DNA of 64,000 nucleotides from Rhodococcus sp. HM1 (GTDB lineage: Bacteria; Actinomycetota; Actinomycetes; Mycobacteriales; Mycobacteriaceae), in the NCBI RefSeq assembly GCF_023218075.1, contig NZ_JALPTB010000009.1, forward strand, positions 1-64,000, given 5' to 3'. Below are positions 1 to 9,118 of this stretch, in pieces (within the stretch, counting starts at the first letter, position 1; the number at the start of each line of letters is the position of its first letter). The translations under genes were made by a program, and so were the position numbers. The notes beneath the pieces were generated by a model. It made no database searches, had not been told where the DNA came from, and worked only from the letters and a program-made list of their open reading frames with translations.

Positions 1-2
1 GT

Positions 3-710
3 CCGGGGGCGGCGCTGCTGGCCGGGGCGGTGGGCACCGGGATCGTCGCCGCCGGGGCCGCGGTGATCGTGGGTCGTGGTGGCACCGAGCCGATCCCGGA
101 CGCCCCGCGCGCCCCCGGGATCGCCTCGGTCCTGCGCGCCTCCCAGGTGCAGCTCGCGCTGATCGCGATGACCTCGCTGGATCTGCTGCTCGCCCGCATG
201 GTGCTCGACGCCGACGCCGCCGGTCTGTACGCGCTGGGCGCGGTCGCGACGAAGGTCGCGTTCTGGCTGCCGCAGGCCGTCGGTGTGGTGCTGTATCCGC
301 AGATGGCCAACCCGACCCGGTCCGGGGAGGCGGTCCGGTCCGCATTGACGGTGATCGTCGGGATCGGGGCGGTGGTCGTCGCGGGCGCCGCGCTGTGTGC
401 CCCGCTCGTGCCGCTGCTCGTCGGCGACGCCTACGCCCCGGTGCAGTCGCTGCTGTGGGTGTTCGCGCTGCAGGGCGCGTGCCTCGCCGTCCTGCAGGCC
501 GGTCTGCTGTCGGCGATCGCGAGCGAACGCACCCGTCTGGCGGGAGTCGCGTGGCTCGGCCTGGTCGTCGAGGCGGTGCTCATGACCACCGTGGCGTCCA
601 CGGTGCAGCAGTTCGTCGCCGTGGCGGTCGGGGTCGCGGCGGTCACCGCCGCGGTGGTCGCGGTGCTCGCCGTGCGCGCGGCCGGACCCGCCGTCCGGAG
701 GAAGTCCTGA
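3..710 (+). CDS. Polysaccharide/oligosaccharide flippase-like membrane protein, C-terminal part
   Basis: The reading frame is open to the left edge of the window, so only the last 235 or so residues are present. What is visible is a chain of hydrophobic segments rich in Ala, Val, Leu and Gly, with short polar loops and a basic C-terminal end (RRKS). This is the pattern of the second half of a MATE/Wzx-type (MurJ-like) lipid-linked sugar or polysaccharide transporter in the cytoplasmic membrane. The segment around KVAFWLPQAVGVVLYPQMANP fits the polysaccharide-biosynthesis transporter family. The substrate cannot be told. A strong hairpin follows 110 bases after the stop. Neighbouring envelope genes (DUF3068, acyltransferase, AftD) agree with a role in cell-surface glycan export. 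The family is inferred from composition and a few motifs. Confidence 0.6.
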   Translation, partial: PGAALLAGAVGTGIVAAGAAVIVGRGGTEPIPDAPRAPGIASVLRASQVQLALIAMTSLDLLLARMVLDADAAGLYALGAVATKVAFWLPQAVGVVLYPQMANPTRSGEAVRSALTVIVGIGAVVVAGAALCAPLVPLLVGDAYAPVQSLLWVFALQGACLAVLQAGLLSAIASERTRLAGVAWLGLVVEAVLMTTVASTVQQFVAVAVGVAAVTAAVVAVLAVRAAGPAVRRKS

Positions 711-821
711 ACACCTCGGCTGCGGCCCAACTGAAGAACTCGCGCGCCGGAACGGCAGCCGCCCACGTGAATTCCGCATGCGCCTGTCCGTTCGCCGCGC
801 GGCCGATTCGACGCTGATACG

Positions 822-860
822 CGCGAACGCCCGGCCGGGAATCCCGGCCGGGCGTTCGCG
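822..860. terminator. Bidirectional hairpin terminator
   Basis: A perfect inverted repeat with 19-bp arms (822-840 and 842-860) around one unpaired base. It lies between the convergent ends of the flippase gene (stop at 710) and the DUF3068 gene (stop at 875), so it can serve both. There is no long T tail, as is common in high-GC actinobacteria. Confidence 0.8.
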
Positions 861-874
861 TGAGCTCTCGACGG

Positions 875-2116
875 TTACTGCTCCGACGGCGGCTTGCGCA
901 GATCCGTCTTCGGGATCTCCTGCGTCGCGTCGGTGGTCCAGTCCCGCTGCGGCGGGTTCTGTCCCGCGTCGGTGCGCGGGATGACCTGGGTGTCGTCGTT
1001 GGTCAGGTCCCGCTGGGTCGGAGCGGCGTGCGCCGGGCCGGACGGGGTGGTCGTGGCCGGGCCGGCCGGAGCCGGGCCGCCGGCAGCGGCGGCCGGGGTG
1101 CCGCCCTTGCCGCCGCGCACACCGAGCACGATGCCCGCGATCAGCGAGATGGCACCGAGGATGCCGAGGATGATCGGGACGGTGCGGCCGAACGTCGACA
1201 GCTGGTCCTGGCCGTCCTTGGCCTGTCCGACCTGGTACTCGATGGTGTCCTGGTCGAACGGCAGCGTGACCTTCAGGACCGTCACCTCGGGCTTGTCGGC
1301 CGCACGGGCGTAGTACTGGTACTGCTGCTCCTGGCCCTTGATGACGACGCCGGTGATCGGATCGACCCACAGGTCACGGACGTTGGTGTACCAGCGGACC
1401 ATCGTGACCGGCGCATCGCCGCCCTCGACGCCCCACGTGGAGGCCGGCAGGCTCAGCTTGTACGACGGGTTCGACGGATCGGCCTTCGACAGGTCGACCG
1501 GATCGATCGTGTGCTGGAAGTGGTAGACCTTGACGCCGCTGATCTCTTCCTCGCCCTTGTACTCGATCTCGTAGTTCTCACGGGCGTTCAGATCGAAATA
1601 GGGGTAGTTCTTCTGCTCCACGTCGAACGGGAACTTGTACTGCAGGCCGTCACGGTTGTCGATCTCCGTGGGCGGCGCGGTCGCCGAGGTCTGGATGGTG
1701 CTCACACGATCCGGGTACTCCTCCGCCGAGACCGGCATCGAGGTGACACGGTCGACGGTCACCCGGTCCACGGTCGCGGACACCAGGCCGGTGTCTCCCT
1801 GCATGTCCAGGCGACGCACCGTCTGGCCGGCCTGCAGCGTCATGATGTCGGCGTTCGAGGGGTCCTCGACCGTGACGAAGCGCTGCGCGACGATCGGGAC
1901 GTTCGTGTCGACCTGCGCCTTACCGGAGAGCAGCGCCCTGGAATTGAGGATGTCGCCGGTACCCTCGGCCACAGTGGTGACCTCGAGATCGAGCGGCGTC
2001 TTCTTCAGCTTGCCCACTGTGTAGGTCGGCACCAGCAGCGCGATCGCCAAGAGGAACGTCCCCAGGCCCACCAACACCAGCGCAAGTTTCCGGCCCGAGC
2101 CCGATCGCTCAGCCAT
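875..2116 (-). CDS. DUF3068 (PorA-family) membrane-anchored protein
   Basis: A 413-residue protein with an N-terminal membrane segment (about residues 9-31, LVLVGLGTFLLAIALLVPTY), a long extracytoplasmic domain and a second membrane segment near residue 310 (PIILGILGAISLIAGIVLGV). A Pro/Ala/Thr-rich cytoplasmic tail carries two similar stretches around QRDLTNDDTQVIPRTD and QRDWTTDATQEIPKTD. This is the DUF3068/PorA family, common in mycolic-acid bacteria and of poorly known function. The ATG at 2116 is preferred because GAGGAGA lies at ribosome-binding distance; an in-frame GTG 15 bases upstream has no such site. The duplicated tail motif is a possible interaction or modification site; this is inference. 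Confidence 0.75.
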   Translation of the reverse strand: MAERSGSGRKLALVLVGLGTFLLAIALLVPTYTVGKLKKTPLDLEVTTVAEGTGDILNSRALLSGKAQVDTNVPIVAQRFVTVEDPSNADIMTLQAGQTVRRLDMQGDTGLVSATVDRVTVDRVTSMPVSAEEYPDRVSTIQTSATAPPTEIDNRDGLQYKFPFDVEQKNYPYFDLNARENYEIEYKGEEEISGVKVYHFQHTIDPVDLSKADPSNPSYKLSLPASTWGVEGGDAPVTMVRWYTNVRDLWVDPITGVVIKGQEQQYQYYARAADKPEVTVLKVTLPFDQDTIEYQVGQAKDGQDQLSTFGRTVPIILGILGAISLIAGIVLGVRGGKGGTPAAAAGGPAPAGPATTTPSGPAHAAPTQRDLTNDDTQVIPRTDAGQNPPQRDWTTDATQEIPKTDLRKPPSEQ

Positions 2117-2311
2117 GCTGTCTCTCCTCACTCAACGGTTGTCATCGAGTACCCCCACCGGCAGCAGGGCTGCACGGATCGTCTGGTGTACGACAATGCG
2201 GACACCACGTGAGCCCAGACACTAACAGCCGACAGTGGTTGTGCGTACGTTCGGATCGCGGAAGAACCCGGACTTCCGGGACAGTACGCATCCCGGGCAC
2301 ACTGGTCGGCG

Positions 2312-3502
2312 ATGACCAATCGACCCGATGCCGGTGCCTCACCTCGTGGCGCGACCGGCTTCCTGCCGGCCCTCGAGGGCATGCGCGGCTTCGCCGCCGT
2401 GGGTGTTCTCATCACCCATGTGGCGTTCCAGACCGGTGCCGTGCACGATCCGGTGATCGGCCGGGTGTGGGGCCGTTTCGATCTCGCGGTCGCCCTGTTC
2501 TTCGCGTTGTCCGGTTTCCTGCTGTGGCGGCCGCACGCCGCGGCGGCCCGCGGATACGGTGTCGCGCAGCCGACGGGCCGTTATCTCGCCTCCCGGGCCG
2601 TGCGCATCCTGCCGGCCTACTGGACCGTCGTGTGCCTGGTACTGCTGTTGCTGCCGGGGGCGGGCGGCGGCTGGCGGGTGTGGGTGGCGAACCTGACGCT
2701 GGTGCAGGTGTTCGTGCCGCTGACGCTCACCGAGGGCCTCACCCAGATGTGGAGCCTGTCCGTCGAGGTCGCGTTCTATCTGGTGCTGCCGCTGCTGGCG
2801 CTGGCGTTGTGCCGGCTGCGCGGGGACGCCGCGCGGTTCCGCATCCCGGTGATCCTCGCGGCGTGCGCGCTGAGCTTGGTGTGGGTGTGGCTGCCGGTGG
2901 CCACCCCCGAGCACATCCATCACGACAACTGGCTTCCCGGTTACCTGCCGTGGTTCGGGGCCGGCATGCTGCTTGCCGAACTGGCCACCGTCGGCGGGAC
3001 GTGGATGCATCGTCTCGCGGCGCGGCGGGCGCTGATGGCGGCGATCGCGATCGGCGCGTTCGCGCTCGCGACCACCCCGCTGGGCGGGCCGGAAGGACTC
3101 ACGGACCTCGAGCCGTGGCAGTACAACGGAAAGATCCTGCTCGGCGCCGTGATGAGCGCGGCGCTGCTCGCCCCGTTGACCCTCGCGCCGCGCAGCGACC
3201 ACCGCATCCTGGCGTCGCCCGCCGCGCTGGCCGTCGGCCGCTGGTCGTACGGCATCTTCATCTGGCATCTCGCGGTGCTGTCGATCGTGTTCCCGGTGTT
3301 CGGCATCCTGCCGTTCCACGGCCACTTCTGGTTCGTGCTCGCGGTCACCGTCGTCCTGAGCATCGCGGTCGCGTCCGTGAGCTACGCGCTCGTCGAGGAA
3401 CCCGTCCGCCGCGAATTCCACCGCAGGACGCGGGCGAAGCGCGGCGACAGCGGCACGGTGGCCAGGCCCAGCGCGACCAGCCCGACGACCGCCGCGAACT
3501 GA
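2312..3502 (+). CDS. Acyltransferase 3 (OafA/YrhL-type) membrane O-acyltransferase
   Basis: A 396-residue integral membrane protein of the acyltransferase-3 family, which moves acyl groups onto surface sugars or lipids using an acyl donor. The family signature is visible near the N-terminus (PALEGMRGFAAVGVLITHV, where the Arg and the His before the second helix are the expected key residues), followed by about ten hydrophobic segments and FALSGFLLWRPH. There is no fused SGNH domain, so the length is that of a stand-alone enzyme. The last 121 bases overlap the 3' end of the convergent aftD gene. Proximity to aftD suggests modification of an envelope glycan, but the acceptor is unknown. The ribosome-binding site is weak. 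Confidence 0.85.
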   Translation: MTNRPDAGASPRGATGFLPALEGMRGFAAVGVLITHVAFQTGAVHDPVIGRVWGRFDLAVALFFALSGFLLWRPHAAAARGYGVAQPTGRYLASRAVRILPAYWTVVCLVLLLLPGAGGGWRVWVANLTLVQVFVPLTLTEGLTQMWSLSVEVAFYLVLPLLALALCRLRGDAARFRIPVILAACALSLVWVWLPVATPEHIHHDNWLPGYLPWFGAGMLLAELATVGGTWMHRLAARRALMAAIAIGAFALATTPLGGPEGLTDLEPWQYNGKILLGAVMSAALLAPLTLAPRSDHRILASPAALAVGRWSYGIFIWHLAVLSIVFPVFGILPFHGHFWFVLAVTVVLSIAVASVSYALVEEPVRREFHRRTRAKRGDSGTVARPSATSPTTAAN

Positions 3503-6500
3503 ATCAGGAACGAGTGGCCGACGTAGCCGCCCGGCGCCCGCCACGGGCCCGTCGACAGCATCGCCATCGCGATCATCGTCGCCGCACCGGTCGTCCCCAC
3601 CAGGATCCGTGAGGCGGCGGTTTCGCCCCGGCGCGCGATGATCACGCCGATCGCCACGGCACCGGCCACCGCGACACCCGCCCCGACCGCGCCCGCCGCC
3701 ACCGTCGCGACCGCGACGACCCCGGCGAGTCCGACGAGGGTGCTGCCCCACGGCCTCGGAGCGGGACCGGGCAGTTCCTGCTCGCGGCGCCGCCGCGGCC
3801 ACCATGCCGCCGCGAACAGCGGGATCAGCAGCAGCAGTCCACCGAAGATCCCGGCGCGGTACCAGCGGTCCGTCGCGAACGCGAGGGTGACGGTGCCGCC
3901 GGTTCCGGCCGGCACGATCCAGCCCTGCTGCCAGCCGTCCACCACGACCGGGGTCAGCTCGCTGCCGTCCGGTGCGGTCGCGACCCAGCCGACGTTGGTG
4001 CTCTCCGGCACCACCACGATCCGTTCGGTGCCGGCGACCGGGACGTCGAGTTCGCGAAGATCCTCGGTCCACGTGCCGGTGGCGAGTTCGACCGGTGCGG
4101 GCACGGGCGGCAGCGCCCCCGGGACGGGCAGGTCCACGCTCGACACGACGAACGCGGCGCCCGGGGTGATGTCGAGGTGCACCCGGCCCGCGGGCAGCGC
4201 GACCGTGCCGGTGTCGCACAGGGTCGCGGGGATCTCCTCCCCGGAGGCGAGGGCGGCGACCGTCGTCGTCACCGACGTGCGGTAGGAGCGGCCCGCGACG
4301 GTCACGACCGGGCCGCTGTCGCAGCCGACGGTGACGGTCCGGTCGGCGGCCGGGTCCTGCGCCCCCAGCGGGCCGTCCTGCCCGAGGACGGTGATCTCGG
4401 CGAGGCCGGGCGGGGTGAGCTTCGCGAACCCGAGGATCGTGCGGTCCAGGACGTCGGGCCAGGCGACGAGACTGACCACGATCCGGTCCGTGACGTGCGG
4501 TTCCAGATCCACCCGGGCCGAGCGGACGTCGTCTCCGAGGTCGATGTCGCGCACCTGCGGTCCGTTGCCGAGGTTGACCGCGATCCGGGTCGGTGCCACC
4601 GGTAGCGCACCGAGGCTCGCGGCCACGTCGAGTCCGGTCACGAGTTCCGGCGACGGCAGTTGCAGGGTCAGGGTCGGGCGTGGTGCGCCGGGTTCGAGGG
4701 CGGATTCCGGCGCGGTCCAGGAGGTGCGCGGATCCCCGTCGGTCGCGGCGAACGCGGAGCCGGACAGGTCTGCGACGTCGGCGGGACCGGTCGCGGTGAC
4801 CCGATCCGGCTGCGCGGCGAGCGCCTCCACCGCGGGACCGGGACGCGTCCGCACCCGCACCTGCGGCGCGACCTCGGTTTCCGCCGGCACCGACAGCGAA
4901 CGGGTGAACGTGTTCGGTTCCTCCGGGGCCGTCGCCAGCCCGCGGGCGCACCGCACCCGGTCGGGGGTGTCGACGCAGCTGCCGCGGCCCGGGAACTCCT
5001 GGCTCAGCTGCCAGCCGAGCACGTCCGCGCCGTCCGGGACCGGCGGCAGTACGATGCGCCGGCGGATGTCGATGGGCCGTGGGTTCTCGCGGTCGGTGAA
5101 GTCGTCCACCGCGACCTCGGTGATGCCGAACTGGCTCCCGGCGGTGCCGTCCTCGGTGTGGGTGGCGGTGATGCGGATCCACGTCGTGGTCCCCAGCGGC
5201 AACGCGATCGTCTGTTCGCGGCCGGGTTTCTCGACCCGGACGGCGGTGGTGCCGCGGTCGGTTTCCAGCTCCAGCCACTTGACGGGCGAGCCGAGCGCGC
5301 CCGGGCTCGTCGTCAGGTGCAGCATGCCGGCCTCGATCGGGGTGTCGAGGTCGAGCTGCAGCCACTGTCCGACCGCGGATTCGAGGCCGTTGCTGTGCCA
5401 GCCGGTGGTGGGGTCACCGTCGACGACGGCGGCCGGTCCGCTGCCCGGTGAGGTGCCACCGAGCTGCGTGGCGTCGGACGCGGCGCTGGAGACCCCGATG
5501 CGCGCGCCCTCCCATTCGGCGCGGACGAGGTCGGTGTCGGCGACCGGATAGTCCGGCACCAGGTTGTGGGTGCGTCGGGGATCGTCGGCTGCCCGGATCG
5601 TCGACGAGTGGTAGTCCACCTGCCCGTAGTCCGTTTCGCGGTCGGTGGGCGTGTCGGTGACGACCACCCCGTCGACGGGCAGCCCGGCGCGCTGCGCGTC
5701 CGCGGCCAGCAGCAGCGGGCCGGGCAGCGGCGGTTCGCCGCCGGCGAGTTGCAGCGGCGATTCGGGGCCGCCCTGGACCCGCGGAACCGACGCGGCGTCG
5801 ACGACATACGGGCCGACGGGCGAAGAGCCCGGCACATCGACGCGGTAGATCTCGATCGCCGGATAGGCGGGCTGCAGATCCGCGTCCGCGACGAAGTCCT
5901 CGCCGAGTTCGCGGCGGATGTCCGGGCCGAACTCGGCGACCCGCACCAGGCCGGGGGAGCCGTCGAGGGCGCGGTGGACCAGTGCGCTGCGCGCGGCCGG
6001 GGACGTGTCGGGATCCAGATCGTTGCGGACGACCACGTAGCCGATGCCCTGGCCGCGCAGCGTGGCGGCGAGCCCGTCGGAGGGCCGGCCGTCGGCGATG
6101 AGCCGCTGCACCGAGTCGAGGGCGCGGATCGCGCCGGGCGGCACCAGCGGCACCGCGTCGCGGGACACCCACGGTGATTCGGCCAGGGCCTGGATCGGTT
6201 CGTCGCGGGTCAGACCCCAGATCTGGCTGCCGAACGGGGCGCCCGGCACGATCAGGGCGCGTTCGCCGCGGTCGGAGGTGTTCTCGCCGAGCCACGCCGC
6301 GGTCTCGTGCCAGTAGCCGGGGACCTCGTCGTAGGCGCCGCGCGGCGCGAGCTTGCCGGTCCACGCCAGGGAGGTCGCGAGGGTCGCGGCGACCAGGATC
6401 AGGGTGGTGAACGCGACCATCGGGTCCCGTTCGGGATGCGCGAAGGCGACGCGGGCGCGTCCCCACGGCACCGACCCGGGCAGCGGCACCCGCCGCAGCA

Positions 6501-7707
6501 GGTGGGCCAGGCCCAGGACCAGCGGCAGCCGCACCAGCGGTTCGAGTTTGTGGACGTTGCGCAGCGCCGCCCCGCCGGAGTCGAGGAACAGGCGCACCTG
6601 CTCGGCGAACGGGGAACCGAGCTCACCGACATAACCCGCGCCGAGCCCGGCCACCCCGACGAACAGGATCAGGGTCAGCCGGCCGCGCGCCGGCATCGAG
6701 CGCATCGCCAGACCGGCCATGCCCGCGGCGGCGAGGAGACCGGTCACGAGGACCGCGGCCGGCTGCGTCACGAGCACCGCCCCGGCGATGCGTTCGGGGG
6801 AGACGAACGGTGTCCAGCTGTCGGTGCCGCGCAGGATCTCCGCCAGCGACGCCCACTCGGTGGTGACACCGGACGATTCGATGTAGTCGAGGAAGGGCGG
6901 ACTGACCCTGCCGAGCAGCAGCAGCGGCACCATCCACCACAGCACCGCGAGAATGCAGCACGGGATCCACCGGATCGTGAAGTGCCACCACGCCCGCCCG
7001 GGCCGGTGCGCGAGCCACCACAGGCCGGCGACGAGGCAGGCCGCGGCGGTCGCGACCGCGTTGATCGCACCCATCAGCGCCACCGCGACCGCGGACTGCG
7101 CGGCCAGTTGCAGGGCCGAACGCCCGGAATCGCCGCGCGCGTACCGGACCACGGGCAGCAGCACCCACGGCGCCAGCATCATCGGCAGGGTTTCCGACGA
7201 GATCGACCCGAGGGTCGTCAGGACCCGCGGGGACAGCGCGAACACCACGGCGGCGAGAACCCGGGAACTGCGGCTGCCGATGCCCAGTGCTTCGGCGAGC
7301 CGCACGATGCCCCAGAATCCGGCGATCAGCAGCAGTGCCCACCAGATCCGCTGGGTGATCCACGGAGGCACGTGCAGGATCTGCCCGGCCGCGAAGAACG
7401 TGCCGTGCGGGAAGAAGTAGCCGTACGCCTGGTTCTGGACCTGCCCGAGCGGGGCGATGCTGCTCCACTGGTGGGATGCGCGGGCCAGGAACCCCAGCGG
7501 ATTCTGCGTCAGGTCGTACTTGGTGTCGGCCACGATGAGGCCGGGGACCTGCGCGAACGCAAGTACGAACGCCACCGCGGCGGCCGCGTACAACCACCGA
7601 CGTGACAAGGGTTCGGCGGACGGCCCCGGATCGTGCGGGGCCGTCACGCCGGAGGAAGTGCGTGAACTCGCAGCGTTGCCGGCGCCGTCAGCGGCTGCCG
7701 TACTCAA
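3382..7707 (-). CDS. aftD: Alpha-(1->3)-arabinofuranosyltransferase AftD
   Basis: A 1441-residue protein, close to the length of mycobacterial AftD (about 1400). The enzyme adds branching alpha-1,3 arabinofuranose from decaprenyl-phospho-arabinose to arabinogalactan and lipoarabinomannan on the outer face of the membrane. The N-terminal 450 residues hold many membrane helices of a GT-C type transferase. An Asp sits in the first extracellular loop (VADTKYDLTQNP), and a large extracytoplasmic part follows with sugar-binding-like modules (for example TSPGALGSPVKWLELE and DGDPRTSWTAPES, discoidin-like). Four helices close the C-terminus. The likely start is a TTG at 7707 inside the end of the upstream small gene (20-bp overlap), implying translational coupling. 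The order DUF2613-aftD matches Rv0236A-Rv0236c. Confidence 0.92.
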   Translation of the reverse strand: MSTAAADGAGNAASSRTSSGVTAPHDPGPSAEPLSRRWLYAAAAVAFVLAFAQVPGLIVADTKYDLTQNPLGFLARASHQWSSIAPLGQVQNQAYGYFFPHGTFFAAGQILHVPPWITQRIWWALLLIAGFWGIVRLAEALGIGSRSSRVLAAVVFALSPRVLTTLGSISSETLPMMLAPWVLLPVVRYARGDSGRSALQLAAQSAVAVALMGAINAVATAAACLVAGLWWLAHRPGRAWWHFTIRWIPCCILAVLWWMVPLLLLGRVSPPFLDYIESSGVTTEWASLAEILRGTDSWTPFVSPERIAGAVLVTQPAAVLVTGLLAAAGMAGLAMRSMPARGRLTLILFVGVAGLGAGYVGELGSPFAEQVRLFLDSGGAALRNVHKLEPLVRLPLVLGLAHLLRRVPLPGSVPWGRARVAFAHPERDPMVAFTTLILVAATLATSLAWTGKLAPRGAYDEVPGYWHETAAWLGENTSDRGERALIVPGAPFGSQIWGLTRDEPIQALAESPWVSRDAVPLVPPGAIRALDSVQRLIADGRPSDGLAATLRGQGIGYVVVRNDLDPDTSPAARSALVHRALDGSPGLVRVAEFGPDIRRELGEDFVADADLQPAYPAIEIYRVDVPGSSPVGPYVVDAASVPRVQGGPESPLQLAGGEPPLPGPLLLAADAQRAGLPVDGVVVTDTPTDRETDYGQVDYHSSTIRAADDPRRTHNLVPDYPVADTDLVRAEWEGARIGVSSAASDATQLGGTSPGSGPAAVVDGDPTTGWHSNGLESAVGQWLQLDLDTPIEAGMLHLTTSPGALGSPVKWLELETDRGTTAVRVEKPGREQTIALPLGTTTWIRITATHTEDGTAGSQFGITEVAVDDFTDRENPRPIDIRRRIVLPPVPDGADVLGWQLSQEFPGRGSCVDTPDRVRCARGLATAPEEPNTFTRSLSVPAETEVAPQVRVRTRPGPAVEALAAQPDRVTATGPADVADLSGSAFAATDGDPRTSWTAPESALEPGAPRPTLTLQLPSPELVTGLDVAASLGALPVAPTRIAVNLGNGPQVRDIDLGDDVRSARVDLEPHVTDRIVVSLVAWPDVLDRTILGFAKLTPPGLAEITVLGQDGPLGAQDPAADRTVTVGCDSGPVVTVAGRSYRTSVTTTVAALASGEEIPATLCDTGTVALPAGRVHLDITPGAAFVVSSVDLPVPGALPPVPAPVELATGTWTEDLRELDVPVAGTERIVVVPESTNVGWVATAPDGSELTPVVVDGWQQGWIVPAGTGGTVTLAFATDRWYRAGIFGGLLLLIPLFAAAWWPRRRREQELPGPAPRPWGSTLVGLAGVVAVATVAAGAVGAGVAVAGAVAIGVIIARRGETAASRILVGTTGAATMIAMAMLSTGPWRAPGGYVGHSFLIQFAAVVGLVALGLATVPLSPRFARVLRWNSRRTGSSTSA

Positions 7708-7861
7708 CCTGGTTCAGGAGGGAGGAATCGGCGTTGCCGCTGCGGTCGATCTCCGGGCGGGTGTTGTCCTGCACCGCGGCGGTCACACCGAATACCGCTG
7801 CAGCACCGAGAACGGCGCCGATCACAGCGCTGCCCAGGCCGGGTCCAAGGAACTTCGCCAT
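7688..7861 (-). CDS. DUF2613 small membrane/secreted protein (Rv0236A-like)
   Basis: A 57-residue protein: a short N-terminus (MAKFLGPGLG), one hydrophobic helix (about residues 11-30, Ala/Val/Gly rich) and a polar tail ending NQVEYGSR. It matches the DUF2613 family, which in mycobacteria (Rv0236A) is encoded directly before aftD, as here. The ATG at 7861 has GGGGAG six bases upstream; an ATG two codons earlier would abut that site. The stop overlaps the proposed aftD start, so the two are probably co-translated. The function is unknown; a role as a partner of AftD is inferred only from conserved neighbourhood. Confidence 0.85.
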   Translation of the reverse strand: MAKFLGPGLGSAVIGAVLGAAAVFGVTAAVQDNTRPEIDRSGNADSSLLNQVEYGSR

Positions 7862-7879
7862 GCCCATCTCCCCATCGTC

Positions 7880-7909
7880 AAAACGTCGGCGCGGGACGTC
7901 CCCGCGCCG
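7880..7909 (-). terminator. Rho-independent-type terminator after the isochorismate synthase gene
   Basis: Arms CGGCGCGGG (7887-7895) and CCCGCGCCG (7901-7909) pair perfectly around a 5-base loop. Read on the minus strand the hairpin is followed by a short T run. It separates the isochorismate synthase gene from the DUF2613-aftD unit. Confidence 0.7.
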
Positions 7910-7995
7910 TTTCGCACCGCGTCAAGGTATCACCCGTGTCACACGGTGTGCCCCCACTGTGTCTCTGTCCGTGTGCCACGACGGTGTGCCCGGAA

Positions 7996-9078
7996 TCAGA
8001 GGCCGAGCGTGCCGAGCAGTGTCCGCAGCTTCGCGGTCGTCTCGTCGAGTTCGGCGTCGGGGTCGGAATCGGCGACGATCCCGCCGCCCGCCCACGCGAG
8101 GGCACGCAGCCCGTCGGAGCTGATCTCCGCGCAGCGGATCGCGACCAGCCAATCGCCGTCCCCGGCGGCGTCGCACCAGCCGACGGCACCGCCGTAGAAG
8201 CGGCGATCACCCTCGACGGCCCGGATCGTGGCGAGCGCCGCCTCGGTGGGGGTGCCCGCGACCGCGGGTGTCGGATGCAGGACCGTCGCGAGGGTCAGGG
8301 CGTCGGTGGCCGGGTCGCGCAATGTCCCGGTGATCGGGGTCGCCAGATGCCACACGTCGGGGGTGCTCGTCAGCACCGGGGTCTCGCGGATATCCAGCTC
8401 GGTGCACAGCGGGCCGAGACGGTCGCGGATCCACGCGGTGACGTAGGCGTGCTCGGCGAGGTTCTTCGCGGACGCGAGGAGGTCGCGACCGGCCGCCTCG
8501 TCGTCGGCGGGGTCGGCGCAGCGCGCGGCGGTCCCGGCGAGCGGCCGGCACGTGACGGTGCTGCCGCGCCGGCTCACCAGAACTTCCGGGGTCGCGCCGA
8601 CGAGGGTGTGCCCCCAGTAGCGTTCGCCGGCGGCACTGAGGTCCACGGCGTAGGTCGCGGCCGTCGGGTGCCGGGCGACCATGCGCGCGGCGACGGCGAG
8701 GGCGTCGAGCGGCTCGTCCGCGTCGAGCGCGACCGACCGTGCGGCGACGACCTTGCCGAACTCGCCGAGTTCGAGCCGTTCGATCAGTGCCCGCACCCGC
8801 GCGACGTGGATGCGCGGGGGCGGGTTCTGCGCGGCGACCCGCACCGGCGGCAGTGCGTCGAGGTCGTCGGGCGGGGTCCACGGCCCGTCGGTGACGGTGC
8901 TCTCCTCGGGCTGCATCAGCGCCGGCGGGCGCTCCGGGTCGAAGGGCAGGGCCCCGACGATCAGATCGGCCTCGTCGCGTCGCAGTGCCCGTGACGCCTC
9001 GGCGGCGGTGTCGTACAGGCGTCTGATTCCGGTGGTGCGGAGGGTGCGCTCCGGGCGCGAGAGAAGGAAGCCGTCCAT
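7996..9078 (-). CDS. Isochorismate synthase (chorismate-binding enzyme)
   Basis: A 360-residue member of the MenF/EntC/DhbC family, which converts chorismate to isochorismate with Mg2+. Family motifs are visible in the second half: GEFGKVVAARSV, GATPEVLVSRRG, RPLAGTAARC, LATPITGTL, HPTPAVAGTPTEAAL and a C-terminal FYGGAVGWCD then IRCAEI followed by AWAGGGIVADSDP. These include the conserved Glu, His and Gly residues of the active site. The length fits the family, slightly short at the N-terminus. No partner genes for siderophore or menaquinone synthesis are adjacent, so the end product cannot be decided. It resembles the mycobacterial EntC group (Rv3215). The ribosome-binding site is weak. 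Confidence 0.85.
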   Translation of the reverse strand: MDGFLLSRPERTLRTTGIRRLYDTAAEASRALRRDEADLIVGALPFDPERPPALMQPEESTVTDGPWTPPDDLDALPPVRVAAQNPPPRIHVARVRALIERLELGEFGKVVAARSVALDADEPLDALAVAARMVARHPTAATYAVDLSAAGERYWGHTLVGATPEVLVSRRGSTVTCRPLAGTAARCADPADDEAAGRDLLASAKNLAEHAYVTAWIRDRLGPLCTELDIRETPVLTSTPDVWHLATPITGTLRDPATDALTLATVLHPTPAVAGTPTEAALATIRAVEGDRRFYGGAVGWCDAAGDGDWLVAIRCAEISSDGLRALAWAGGGIVADSDPDAELDETTAKLRTLLGTLGL

Positions 9079-9118
9079 GATCGCTCGACGATATCGCCCG
9101 GCGGCGACGGCGGTGCGC

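Noticed and set aside
2339-5365. A very long open frame on the minus strand across the acyltransferase and aftD genes
   Set aside because: It is rich in Arg, Pro, Gly and His, has no family motif, and lies antisense to or out of frame with two well-supported genes. Long stop-free frames are expected in high-GC DNA.
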